Below, piece after piece: positions 37,076 through 52,273 of a DNA stretch of 64,000 nt. The stretch covers positions 19,960,848 to 20,024,847 of the forward strand of contig NC_045141.1 in the NCBI RefSeq assembly GCF_008831285.2, in the 5' to 3' direction. Source of the DNA: Nymphaea colorata. Taxonomy: Eukaryota > Streptophyta > Magnoliopsida > Nymphaeales > Nymphaeaceae. Position 1 is the stretch's first letter, and each line of letters starts with the position of its first letter. Made by a program: the position numbers and the translations under genes. The notes under the pieces were generated by a model. It was not told where the DNA came from. It made no database searches and worked only from the letters and a program-made list of their open reading frames with translations.

Positions 37076-37156
37076 CTCACCGCACCTAAATTTTTTGAGA
37101 TGTGTTGCGCCGGTACCCGCACCCGCATCCCGCACTTTGGTGACATAGGATTCAAC

Positions 37157-38392
37157 TAGAACATGAATTGTAAGAAGCTTACCAACTTAGGAGAAGTGAG
37201 AACAAGATGACTAGTTAGGCACTTTACAAAGTGGGAAGGATGGAACAAATTGGAAGTGAACTAAATGAAAATGGAGAAAAAAATTAGAAGCAAAAAAGAA
37301 ATTTAATCAAAAGTGGGTTAGGAAGTAAGTGAGAAGAAACAAACAAGTAAGAAGAGTGAAAAAAGTAGGCACGCTAATTCTTTTCCAAATCGTGTGCCCT
37401 TCAAAATGGAAGTAAGCTTCACAAGGGAGGTAATTGGTTTTTTGACCAGCAACCGAAGCAAGCCATTCTTAGGAGAAAAAGCTCCTCTCCAACATAAACC
37501 TACTCACCACCCTTTAGAACCACTGCTTTTATGCTTCCAAACACCTTCCTAGAAAATTAGTTTTCCTACCTCTTACAGTAGTACTTGTAAACTAGATTAG
37601 TGAATAGACTATATAAGCAAGTAGCTGAAATGACTTAGTGAATAACTCAGTCTACTTAACCAAAAAGGAGTGACTAAAGACAAGCAAATGAATAGATTTT
37701 ATGTAACGTACCAAAGCCCCTACTTATCTTGTTAACATGACATCGTGGACAACGTATCTGCATTCTCCCCAACTTTTCACCCATATACCAACATCATCAT
37801 AGGATGCATGCCCGTTTTATAACTTCCCATAAGTTTCCCTCTGCCTTTGGTTTGAGTCATTTGATAACCAAAAGCTAGACATGTTATATCAGATTAAACC
37901 CAATAGATACACTCTGATATTGAAGTCTAAATATCCTTCAACCTGAAGGCCTTACGTTCAACCTCTAGCTGGGTGGATGGAGCCAATATGTATTCATCCT
38001 CTGTTTTTCTCATCAAACACAACCTCTCGCTGAGTAATTACCAATATTTCACTAGCTTTTTACCCATCTTTTCCACTCTTAAAACGGTAGTGCCAAAAAA
38101 ATTCAATTATGCTTAACCTTCATCTAGGTATCACGAACAAGCCATCTTAAACATAACCAAGAGGTCAAGATGAACCACCTGTTTCCAAGCAGATACACAA
38201 AGAAGAAGCGACTGAAGGAAATCATAAAATAGTATAAAGCACAGTAACTTGCCCATAGGAGATTTGAAGACACAATCGCTAAAACTAACACTACATACCA
38301 AACAAAATTCAAAAACCAAAAGAAAGTCAGAACAAACATGAATGAGATATCATTGTATGAGAACAACTATTACTCTATTAGAACATGGTCCA
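37157..38392. other. intergenic and PP1 3' flank, no gene seen
   Basis: AT-rich. The stretch next to 38,392 should contain the PP1 3' UTR and possibly an extra terminal exon (see the PP1 entry). Nothing else is supported. Confidence 0.4.
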
Positions 38393-41577
<3,185 letters not shown>

Positions 41578-44352
41578 TCCGCACGCACTGCACAACCACC
41601 CTCCTCCTCACGTCCAAACTCCAATTCCACAAGTTTCCTCCTCACGAAACGGAACCCACCAGACACACACAGAGGAAACAAAAACAATCAATTTTCTACA
41701 GATTCCACTCTTGCCCTCCTCTCCCCACTCCCCCTTCATAAAATGGCACAACCAAAAAACCTAGACATGTTGATCGCAGCAATCAACCGAGATGTGCGAT
41801 GGGGCCACTCTGTATCTCAACCGCGCCGTGCGATGAAACCTCTCTCTCCTCTCTCTGTCAACAAAAGACTGCAGGAGAAGATCGGAACGGTGAGGGTTTT
41901 ACATATCAAATGGAGGAAATAAAGAAAAGAAGAACAGATGGATGGTCCTGCCCTCTCTCTCTCTCTCTCTCTCTCTCTTAAATCCCACAAGAGCTTACGA
42001 ACGTCCATGTTGAGCCAAAATGTTTTAATTTTTTCAACCAAATATTAGCTGCTGGATATGATCCAGTTGGTTCAATATTAACTGCACCTCGCAGTGAACT
42101 TGCTCGCACAAAAATATGCTTCTAAGTTGCAAAATGTTGACACTTTCATGCATGATTATCAAGGTTCTGGAATACTATAGAATTCTGTTGTCAAAAATAT
42201 TGATCTCATTGCTGCGAATCACATGGTTGAAAGGTAGGAATAAGGAGCATTCCATACTTCGTATGCGTGCCTTTTGTGAATATGTGCATAAACGCTCGAG
42301 CCAAGTTGGACTTCTAAACTAAAATAGGCTTAAGTTTGGGCCGTCTTCGGCGATCTATTGGCACCCATTCGGATCATGACAGGATTTTGGCCCACGACTA
42401 AGGACTCCCACATAAAAGGCGGATAAGGTAGAGATATAAGTGGTTGCATGGCCCATAATATTTGGCAAGATCACAATAATTGCTTGGCATGGACCTATTA
42501 AATGGAATGGGAAACCATATAAAGGAAGCAGCTTTATAATTCGTACCACGGTCAGCAACGCGGTTGCAGATAATTCTGGGGCCTACTGATCTGGTCATTT
42601 CAACAATAAAACCCTAAGCCCATTTTCTATTCATAGCCAGTCGGCAACATTCAAAGCTTCATCTTGCCTATGTCCATAAGTGATTTAAATGGTCATATGT
42701 AGGTCAAGAACAAGTTCCTCTATTTTATCAGAACGCAGAAATCTTTCTATGGTTTCTCTCCATTTTCTTGCATAGCCTCATAAGAATTTTTACTTAAAAG
42801 GATGTAAGGTCGGTAAGACAGCTACAGTTGAATCCGTTGAAAATCAGATTCTAGTCAAACTTTTGCAGCTAGAAGAAAATAACAAATTCCCAAATCCTTA
42901 TCCCAACTCCTTGTATACCTAGAAAGTATGACATGTCAAACATATAATCTATTCACTTCTAGCACCCATTTTCTTTTTCTCTTTACAACAGTCCAGTCTT
43001 CAGATCCTCCTGTCAGGAAACTCTCATCAGTACTGTGGTGCCAGTAATAGCAGTCTATCTTATTAGGAGATTCAATTTTCCTCCTTGAAGTCAGCGTATT
43101 TTCCAGTTTTGCTTAAGTGGCATAGTAGAACTTGTTGGGTAGGCAAACACTTAGAAGGCTTATAGTGTATTTGATTTCTATGAGTGTTACTTTCCTAGAC
43201 TATAAAGAGTGAGCTCGCAACATTCAAGTTGAAGGGTATATTATACCAACTCAAGTCCCGATACAACACAGGACCCTAAAGGCAGGAAGAATCGAAGGCT
43301 TTCAGATCTTCTTCTAGCCATCAGTTGTTAACCTTTTATTCAGCCGAAGTGATAGCCCTCGCTGAACAGCTTCTAACCCAAGTTCAATTGGATTAGCATG
43401 GAGTTCTAATCCGTGCGTCCATTTCTAACATGAGGACATAGCAAAAGCAGGCACAGGTGCAAGTGTCTGACGGTAAATTTGAGTACCCATGTATGGTCAT
43501 CCACCATTGTTGTTCGACCCTATAAACTAGTAGCTAGTTCTAAGGGCTTTCTCTTAAAGTGCAAATTTTAGGATTTAAGGTAAACCTGCAAACTAGAACA
43601 GACGAATAGTATCCGACAAGTACTCAGGTGAAGCCTCCTACTCTCGATCGAGGATACTTGATGCAGTGGTAAGGAGGTCTTCTCCTCTAATCCACGATCA
43701 ACATCTAACTAATCTAAGGATAGTCGAAGGAGTAGCAAAAGAGAATGGAAAATAGAAAGATAATGCAAAAGAACCATCAAGGTTTTTCATTAACTCAAAA
43801 GCTAGTCACAAATGAGGCTCTAAACATCTTTATATAGCCACCATACAGATCCCTACGTGAGGATCGAAAAGTAATAATAAATAAAAACTTAAAATACTAG
43901 AAAGGAACTAAATAAAATAAAATAATAAATAAAACCCAAATTGAGGTCATTTGGAGCTTTGCTCTTGCATCAATACTACAAAACAAGTCATTTGGAGCTC
44001 CTACTTAAAACACTGGGTGACCTAATCTCAGGTTCTTTCTTAGAAAAACCTTGTAGGAAGAGGCAACGGGCTAGTCTTAGCTTAAAGAAAGAGCAAAAGT
44101 CAATCTCCTGTCTTCTAAATTTTTAGAGAATGGCTCTCCTTTGGGGAGGAGTGCCTCTGCTTGTTCCTCCACCCATTTATAGCCTCATCTCCAGCAAAGG
44201 ATCGATCCATCGAAAAATGGCTGTGGGTAGTTTCATATAAGCAGATTCTATGCCGATCGGGCCATATATTGAAGGTTAGCGAGTCGGATGCCGATCGTTC
44301 ATGTCCGAACCTAATCAACAGCCAAAACAAGGAGCTGAATAATCTTCTATAT
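41578..44352. other. PP1 5' region and intergenic DNA
   Basis: The first 400 bp form the PP1 promoter and leader and include a (CT)n tract at about 41,955-41,979. The remainder to 44,352 shows only short frames without recognised domains. Confidence 0.4.
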
Positions 44353-44848
44353 TGATAACGCACCAGCTCACTCTGGAAAATCAGGTGCGTCTCCAACGGT
44401 TCATAACTCCAAGAAATCAGGCGTGAATTATAACTGCAGGAAATCAGGTGTAACTAATATGGTAGTAAATCAAATCAGCCACGAGCATCAAGAGACTAAA
44501 ATGCATCTTGATAAGGCCCCAACAATAAAACAAAATTCCAACAATTTAAGTGCAACAAATATGGAAGCAAAGCCAATCGGACGAGCAACTAAAACGCCCA
44601 TTCACAATGATGAAAGATTTCAGGAGAATGTCAGTTTCTCCTATTCAAAACCAAAGGAGAAATTCAAGGAAACAGATTGTACATCCATGGAAACTAATTC
44701 AAATTCGAATCAGACATAGCAATGTATAAATACTATATTAAGGAAACCAAATCATCATGAAATTGATGACTGAGTCGTGGAGTAGGAATCTTTCTTTCGA
44801 ACCACGTTAATTTCTTGTGTTCATCGTCTTCATCCTTCTTCTTTGACA
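44353..44848 (+). repeat. 5' LTR of a Ty1/copia retrotransposon
   Basis: 496 bp starting TGATAACGCACC and ending TTTGACA. It is repeated at 48989-49484 with about 6% mismatches by eye. It is followed directly by a primer-binding site TGGTAACAGAGCC (44849-44861), one mismatch from the initiator-Met tRNA-type site TGGTATCAGAGCC. TATAT precedes it (44348-44352). Confidence 0.92.
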
Positions 44849-44993
44849 TGGTAACAGAGCCATAAAAGCTTCTAGGCGTGACTTTATCTGTGGCGCGTTT
44901 TGTACTGGAGACGACCTAGAAGTCGAGCTTGACGGTGTGGATTCAGGCAAGTGTCTACTATTTTTGGGCGCTAAGTATCCTTATCCTTCCACC

Positions 44994-45502
44994 ATGAATG
45001 TGACTAATTTCGTTTCAATCAAACCGTCACACAAAAATTTCTTGTTGTGGAACTTGGTCTCATAAAAAGCCAAGATCTGCTTGGGTTTATTGATGGTACG
45101 ATTCTCACACCATCTTCTACCATTGAATCTTTTGAGAATGGTGAAACTGTGAGACGACCAAACCTTGATTATTCTGCTTGGAAGAAATCAGACTGCCTTC
45201 TAAGAGGAGGGCTCACTGGGTCTCTCACAGAAGAAGTCCTTGGACTTGTCGTGGGACTTGAAACCCCTGAACAAGTATGGAAAACCTTGACAAGAGCATT
45301 CGCTCGTGAGTCAAAGGATAGAGAAATGATGCTGACAAGAAAACTACAATTCCACCGCAAACAAGGTAAACATGTGACTGAATATGTTACTGGTTTCAAG
45401 GCTATATGTGATGAACTTGCAACAATCGGGAAGCCTCTTGAGGATGACGACAAAGTCTTTTGGATGGTTAATGGTATCGGACCAGGATATGAGTCGTTAT
45501 GA
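44994..45502 (+). pseudogene. copia gag remnant
   Basis: It begins MNVTNFVSIKPSHKNFLLWN at 44994, then loses frame near 45,045 (the frame that continues from 45,047 differs). It goes on with typical copia gag features (LTGSLTEEVLG, PEQVWKTLTRAFA, RKLQFHRKQGKHVTEYV) and stops at 45,502. The zinc knuckle follows in another frame (CQICGLNNHNAFKCYHRF, about 45,796-45,850). Broken. Confidence 0.85.
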
Positions 45503-45735
45503 CTTCTATCCTCAAGCCACTGGTGCCCTCATATCTTGATGCAGTGTCACTACTTCAAGGGCATGAAACAATGGACTTGCATGTGGGAGAGGCTAGATTG
45601 AACAACCAAATGGTCTTCTTCACACAACAATCCAGCAATCAAACCAATAGAAAATGATACAACAATAGTTGATGCAATATCAATAGCAACAATAGTCGGT
45701 TCAACTCCAAGGGACATGAGTTCAATCCAGCTACT

Positions 45736-46871
45736 ATGACTCAAAATCAGCAAGGATCGGCCAATGGAGAGACAAACAAATCCAAGGTATCATGTCAGAT
45801 TTGTGGACTAAATAATCATAATGCCTTTAAATGTTATCACAGATTTGATCATGCCTATCAACCACGTGATATGCCACGAGCATTTGTTGCTATAAAAATT
45901 GTTGATCGGACTCATCAACACTGGTTTTTTGACACCGAAGCAAGTTTCCATGTGACCAATGATCCAAATAAACTCAAAAGTTGCATTCCATATAAAAGAA
46001 CAAACAAAATCATGGTAGGAAATGGTCAATATCTTGATATTACACATATTGGAGTTGCCGATATTCATGTAGGAAATCGCACGATTCCTCTCGACAACGT
46101 TCTTGTTGTACCTAACATTAAGAAAAATCTGATTTCAGTTAGTCAACTCACTTCTACTATGCCTTATGTGTTTGAATTCTCTTTAAATTTCTTTGTTATT
46201 AATGACAATGAGACCAATGAAGTGATTGCAACAAGGTCTAGAGAAGGCGATCTGTATGCTCTCAAGCTAAAACCGAAGAATGTGTTTTTTTCAACATGGC
46301 TCCGATCAGCTCCCTTTGAAGTATGGCATGGACGTCTTGGACATCCACATCATAAAGTGTTAGATTTTATGACTGCAAGTAAGTTGAATACGATGACAGA
46401 AAATTTGCCTAAAATCTTTTGTCAGATGGGGAAGGCTTGTAGACTTCCATTTTTTCCTATTGATAATGATTGTGATTCTTTGTTTTCTAAAATACATTAT
46501 GACTTATGGGGACCAACTCCTATTGTATCTTGCCAAAATCTAAATATTATGCTTTGTTTGTGGATCAATTCTCTAAATATTCATGGATTTATCTTCTAAA
46601 ACAAAAATCTGAATTTTTTGCCAAATTTCTTGAATTTCACAAAATGATTCAAACACAATTTGATGCAAAGCTCAGAGTTTTTCAAAGTGATGAAGGGGGC
46701 GAGTTTAACAGTTTGGTTCTTACAGATTATTTAAAAGAGAATGACATCAAACATAAAAAATCTTGTCCTAAGACACCAGAGCAAAATGGTATGGTCAAAA
46801 GAAAACATAGATCGGTTACAGAATTCGGTCTCACTATGTTATTTCATAGCCATCTCCCAACTCAATATTGA
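45736..46871 (+). pseudogene. copia protease and integrase remnant
   Basis: The protease active site region reads FFDTEAS where copia elements normally have D-S/T-G-A-S, so the catalytic loop glycine is replaced. The integrase zinc-binding region (HGRLGHPHHKVL, then a C-x-x-x-x-x-C pair) and catalytic core pieces (HYDLWGP; VFQSDEGGEFN; PEQNGMVKRKHRS) are split over two frames with a change near 46,530 and a stop at 46,871. Non-functional. Confidence 0.85.
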
Positions 46872-47305
46872 GTCGATGCATTTTTCACTGCAGTTTGGCT
46901 TATCAACCGACTTCCATCACAAGTTTTACACATGCAAAGTCTGTATGAGTTGCTTTACAAGAAACGACCTGATTATTTTTGTCTTCGAGCTTTTGGATCT
47001 AGATGTTATCCTTACCTTAGCGGGTATATGAATCATAAGTTTCAGCCAAAGTCGTTACTTTGTGTGTTTATTGGACATAACAACATCATAAAGGGTATAG
47101 ATGTCTATATCCTCCCACTGGATGTGTATGTATCTTCCGTCATGTTGTGTTTGATGAAACCCATTTTTCCTACAAAAACACCATACCAACTCCTAGGCCC
47201 ATAACCTCTAATGCTGACTTTGTATCATTTTCAGATTCATCCAATGAGCTTCATCTTGAATCTCAACGTCTAGCCCAAATGCATAATACTGAATAGCCTT
47301 CTCCT

Positions 47306-48950
47306 TTGCCGCATATACCCATACCAACCCCTACATCACCTCTCCAACTCGAGCCACCCAGTTCACCATTAGTCCCATCGACTACCTCCTCCTCAATTCA
47401 TTCTATGACTACTCGATCCAAATCCGACATCATAAAACATAATCCTAAATATGCCTTCACCACTTCATTCATTCCACTTGAACCATCACATTACACCCTT
47501 GCCCTTAAACACCCAGGCTGGTATCAAGCTATGAAAGATGAAATGGTTGCTTTACAGGAAAATCATACTTGGGATCTCGTGCCTCATACACCAAACATGC
47601 ATGTAATCGGGAGCCATTGGGTTTTCAAAACTAAACTCAAAGGAGATGGGCAGCTTGAAAGGCTCAAAGCGCATCTCGTAGCACAAGGATATAACCAGGT
47701 TCAAGATTTGGACGTCTTGGAAACTTTCTCCCCAATGGTCAAGAATCGTTCTTAGCCTTGCCCTCACATTTAATTGTCCTGTAAAACAATTAGATGTAAA
47801 AAATGCATTTTTAAATGGGCATCTTCGTGAGCTGGTTTATATTGAGCAACCTTTTGGATTTAAAGATCCGTCCAAGCCAGATCATGTCTGTAGATTAAAT
47901 TGAGCATTTTATAGATTGAAACAAGCACCTCGAGCATGGTATGACAGATTTGCTCAATTTTTATTCTCTATGGACTTCATTTCCAGTGCCACTGACTCGT
48001 CTCTCTTTGTTCGTAGACAAAAAAAAAGGTCACCATTTTATTATTGTATGTTGATGATATCATTCTTACAGGAAATTCACATTCATTTATAATGTCATTC
48101 CTCGTCACCATCAAACAACAATTTGCTATGAATGATTTAGGTGATCTGAATTATTTATTGGGACTTCAAGTTGAACGGACTTCCAATGGCTTATTTATGC
48201 ATCAGTCTAAATATGTTGAAGACATTATCTCTAGAGTGCAAATGCAGCAATGTAAAATAGTGAGCACGCCTATTACTATCGGTTCCAAATCTCCTGAGGA
48301 AATTGATCCACCTTATTCCAATGCTACTGCATATCGAAGTTCTGCAGGGGCACTTCAATACTTGACCCTTACACTGCCAGATCTCTCCTATGCAGTAAAT
48401 TTTTCATGTCAATTCATGCATGCCCCAACGATGAAGAAACACATTATAAGATATGTTCGAGGCACGCCTCAATATGTTATCCAGTTCTATAAATCCCAAG
48501 ATTTGACTCTCCGAGCGTACTCTAATGCAAACTGAGCAGGCTGTCCAGATACACGCCGATCGACTTCCGGACACTGCACATTTCTTGGTCCAAATTGTAT
48601 ATCCTGGAGCTCTAAGAAACAACCGATTGTTGTCGCTCGTCCTATGAAGCTGAATACCGGGCCCTCGTCGGAGCTGCTGTTGAAATTAAATGGGTTACAT
48701 TTATTTTACAAGATCTCGTCGTTTACCTCTCCAAAGCTCCTATCCTTTTGAGTGACAACATTTCAACACTACATACCACTATCAAGCTAGTTTTCCATTC
48801 ACATATGAAACATTTGGGACTCGATTATCATTTTGTTCGTGAACAAGTCGCACTTGGAAATATGCATACTCATTTCGTCACAATTGAAGGTCAGATCTTT
48901 TTACCAAACCTTTGTCTCAGCAACACCTCACCTTTCTCATTCAGCATCTA
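47306..48950 (+). pseudogene. copia reverse transcriptase and RNase H remnant
   Basis: Reverse transcriptase starts with HPGWYQAMKDEMVALQENHT and is cut by a frame change near 47,750; the YVDD active-site motif remains (near 48,047), followed by LGDLNYLLGLQVER. A TGA replaces the Trp codon after YSNAN at about 48,533. RNase H pieces ([20 protein letters not shown]) continue in shifted frames to about 48,950. Confidence 0.85.
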
Positions 48951-48988
48951 GGCTTACGTATGCAACCTTCCCTTCGGTTGCGGGGGGA

Positions 48989-49479
48989 TGATAACGCACC
49001 AGCTCACTCTGGAAAATCAGGTGCATCTCCAACGGTTCATAACTCCAAGAAATCAGGTGTGGATTATAACTGCAGGAAATCAGGTGTAACTAATATGGCA
49101 AGAAATCAAATCAGCCACAAGCGTCAAGTGACTAAAACGCATCTTCATAAGGCTCCAGCAATAAAACAGAATTCCAGCAAATTAAGAGCAACAAATATGT
49201 AAGCAAAGCCAATCAGACGAGCAACTAAAACGCCCCTTCACAATGATGAAAGATTTCAGGAGAATGTCAGTTTCTCCTATTCAAAACCAAAGGAGAAATT
49301 CAAGGAAACAGATTGTACATCCACGGAAACTGATTCAAATTCGAATCAGACATAGCAATGTATAAATACTGTATTAAGGAAACTAGATCATCATGAAATT
49401 GATGACTGAGTCATGGAGTAGGAATCTTTCTTCTGAACCACGTTAATTTCTTGTGTTCGTCGTCTTCATCCTTCTTCTT

Positions 49480-49484
<5 letters not shown>
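48989..49484 (+). repeat. 3' LTR of the Ty1/copia retrotransposon
   Basis: Copy of the 5' LTR starting TGATAACGCACC. Its end reads TTTGATA in place of TTTGACA, one base change from the canonical terminal CA. TATAT follows and runs into a (TA)n tract. Confidence 0.92.

Positions 49485-49546
<62 letters not shown>
49485..49546. repeat. (TA)n microsatellite at the retrotransposon end
   Basis: About 31 TA units directly abut the 3' LTR. The TATAT target duplication probably lies within it. Either the element inserted into a short TA run or the duplication seeded expansion. Confidence 0.95.
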
Positions 49547-49547
<1 letters not shown>

Positions 49548-51514
49548 CCTTAGTTTCTTGACAATTGCTCTTTTCTTTTTCTTTTTTATGATAAAGGGTG
49601 ATTCAGCTGCGCGAGCTCCCCACCGGATTCACCTTACAAAGATAACATTATCACGAAAGTTTAGGCAGTAAAATAGCAGCATTGGATGAAGCTCTTACAC
49701 TTGTCACTATTTTCATTCCCTTCCTACCAACTGTTCATCACCCATCACTTGCCAATCACTTAATTCGTTAATGTACTACCTGACCAATCACCAATCCCTA
49801 GGAGTGCCAAGCATGTATCTTTCACCAATGCCTTGGCCGATCTAGAAGGCAACAGGAAACGTTGATTGGCTCCTCTGTGGGCAACGCAGAGTCACATGGC
49901 CCCTAATTAATAGCTTACCGCTATCCGCTGGCCAATATAGATTTTTGCACGTTTATAGAATGCTGAACATTCAATTCATGAAGTTCTCGTTCAAAACATT
50001 GTTACAAAGGCTGCGATTTATCTATAGTAACGAAAAGTATAGCGGCTTTTATAATTTTTTTTATGAGATATTGAGCAGCTAAAGCTATCTCATGGCAATT
50101 AAACGAGTATGGAGAGAATAGATCAGAAGTGATTATACCACTATTTGGCTTCAATATTGTCAGGGTACGTAATTAAACAACATTATAGCACATCATTAAG
50201 GTTTTTGCATTTCGTATTATAATGGGATAATGAATGTCGTGACTCTTCCGTGGAGGAACGTTCGTTGGATGGCTCCTTATTTGAGCTGATTGTAGGCGGT
50301 TATATATATATATGTGTGTATGTGTGTGTGTGCAGAGAGAGTGAGAGCTGATAAAATAAGAATTCACCCCAAAATTTGGGGACAAGATGTCCCCTAAGTA
50401 TAAGAACAAACCACAAAAACAAAAATAAAAGACTAATATACAAGACAATCACACAGTGAAACAAAAATAAGAAAAGGTGGAGAGAGAGTGGATAGATAGC
50501 GCAGCATAGTGGCCCAACTGCAGAGAGAGAGAGAGAGAGAGAGAAGAAGAAGAACCTGTTCTTTCAAATCCTATATTCATCAACGTTTAGAAACTATGGA
50601 TCTGGTAGGACGGTCCCGTATCAGGATCTCACCCCGAACCTCTTGTTCGTCCTTCACCATGGCCACTTGGAGAGAAACATTTAACGACAGACATGATGTT
50701 AAACGTGCATGCCCTCATTAGCACATGACGAAATGATGTCATGACTGAATTTCTTATTGAAAATAGATATTTGAGACTTGGATATGATCGAAATAAGTAG
50801 TCTGGGACTGGTTAGGATTTCGCTATTCCAACTCTCACGCTACTCTTCGGGATTTATACATTTTAATCAAATGAGAAAATGACTGACTGATTAAGAGAGT
50901 TAGTTGCCCAAGAGCTTAATTTTGATTATAGCATATCAATCTCGAACATCTTCATGCTTCTATAATTGTCTATTTTCATTATTACTGAGCTAAGAAATTT
51001 CTCATAGAACAGTAGAATACCCGGAGTTTGAGACATATATCATTCCCTTCCACAAGCTTCTCTATCGAATGGGGCAACACAGAAAATTATCACGAATGGC
51101 TTGCTTATAATTGCTTGTGGGTTCCATGACCATGATCATGATCAGGTGGTGCTTAAGTACTATTAGAGCCTTCTAGCTCGTTAGACTCATCGACATGAAG
51201 TATAGAAGCCAAAAATGCTCAAGTTTGGCATGCCGAATGTCTTAGTTCGATATTTGAAATTGCCTGAACAAGAATCATGCCATCAAACTCTTTAAGCACA
51301 GTTCAGTTTGGATATAATATAAGAGGTTGCATATCATATGGGTATATCATCGCCATTCTGAGGATTTAACTTCATGGTAAAAATCATGTTGATAGTTCTG
51401 CATACCCAATGGCTACTAGAGTGAGAGAGTGGATTCAAATAACCTTTTCCCAATAGCGCTAATAGTACGCTTAAGTTTATGAATTGTATCTCCTCTGCAA
51501 AGGGAAAAAGATGG

Positions 51515-51566
<52 letters not shown>

Positions 51567-52273
51567 GTGGAAATGTATGGCTCCGCTTCATATATATTTA
51601 GACACTCTATACATTGAGATCAGAGTATATGATCTAATTTCAAGCGCGTACAGTTCGCTACAGTAGAATGAGGTCTCTTCTGAAATTCCATCTGTAATGT
51701 CTCATCCGCAGGGAAATTGAAAATAATATTATATTGAAGATGTGGATATATCTTACATAATTTATGTGTATATTCATATTTTGTATTACCCGCAGTTTTA
51801 ATTTGTCCATTTCTTAGGAAATTGATATCGTACATGATGAGTTGCCACTCGCTAAAAACCAAGCACTCAAAGGCGGTCTGAAGCTGTCCCCTTACACTCA
51901 TTTTTGCAGGTTTCTTTAGTCTAGAATCTTTTCAGTTGCATATTTTTTTAGTTTTGCTCTTTGAATCCTTTCCAAGTGAAAAGTTTATGAGTTTGCAAAC
52001 TAGAAATGTTTCAACCTGTAAGTCTCCAGTGTGTCTGTATGGGAGAAAGAGAGAGAGAAGGGGGTGGAGAGAGAGCGATTATAATCTGTGGATTTGAGAA
52101 GAGATGAATAAACACATGAAAAGAATCGGTCGATCTCCAAATCAAGAAATTCTTATCGTACAAATTGCATCACTTGCGACCAACAAATAGTTATTATTCA
52201 ACAAAGAAACAGCGGGAAGAGACATTGGGAGCTGACCTCGCTTCAACTCCAAATCATCTGAATATCAAGTGCG
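49547..52273. other. intergenic and RAV 3' flank, no gene seen
   Basis: Contains (GA)n at about 50,521-50,543 and an (AT)n tract at about 51,515-51,561. Short frames do not match any family I recognise. Confidence 0.4.
51515..51561. repeat. (AT)n microsatellite
   Basis: About 23 uninterrupted AT units. Confidence 0.95.

Larger units (their letters stand above)
34709..37148. mobile_element. TIR DNA transposon (hAT- or Mutator-like), host of a nested element
   Basis: GATTCAAC occurs on both sides (34701-34708 and 37149-37156); the match extends to AGGATTCAAC if two more bases are counted. The ends are CTCAGTCACCAGGGTGCG and, from the right read inward, CTATGTCACCAAAGTGCG. Subterminal GGGTGCGGGTGCG blocks are present at both ends. 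The 8-bp duplication favours hAT; 9-10 bp would favour a Mutator-like element. The interior has a CT-rich, UTR-like stretch with a 40-bp minisatellite and the nested element 35789-37075. A diverged relative of the right arm lies near 56,946-57,060. No transposase was seen. Confidence 0.7.
44353..49484 (+). mobile_element. decayed Ty1/copia LTR retrotransposon, full length 5.1 kb
   Basis: Order LTR, primer-binding site, gag, protease, integrase, reverse transcriptase, RNase H, purine tract, LTR: the copia order with integrase before reverse transcriptase. Many frame changes and stops interrupt the polyprotein, so this copy cannot move on its own. A purine-rich CGGGGGGA tract sits immediately before the 3' LTR (48981-48988). 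TATAT flanks both outer ends; on the right it merges into a long (TA)n tract. The element is inserted between the PP1 and RAV genes, on the plus strand. Confidence 0.92.
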
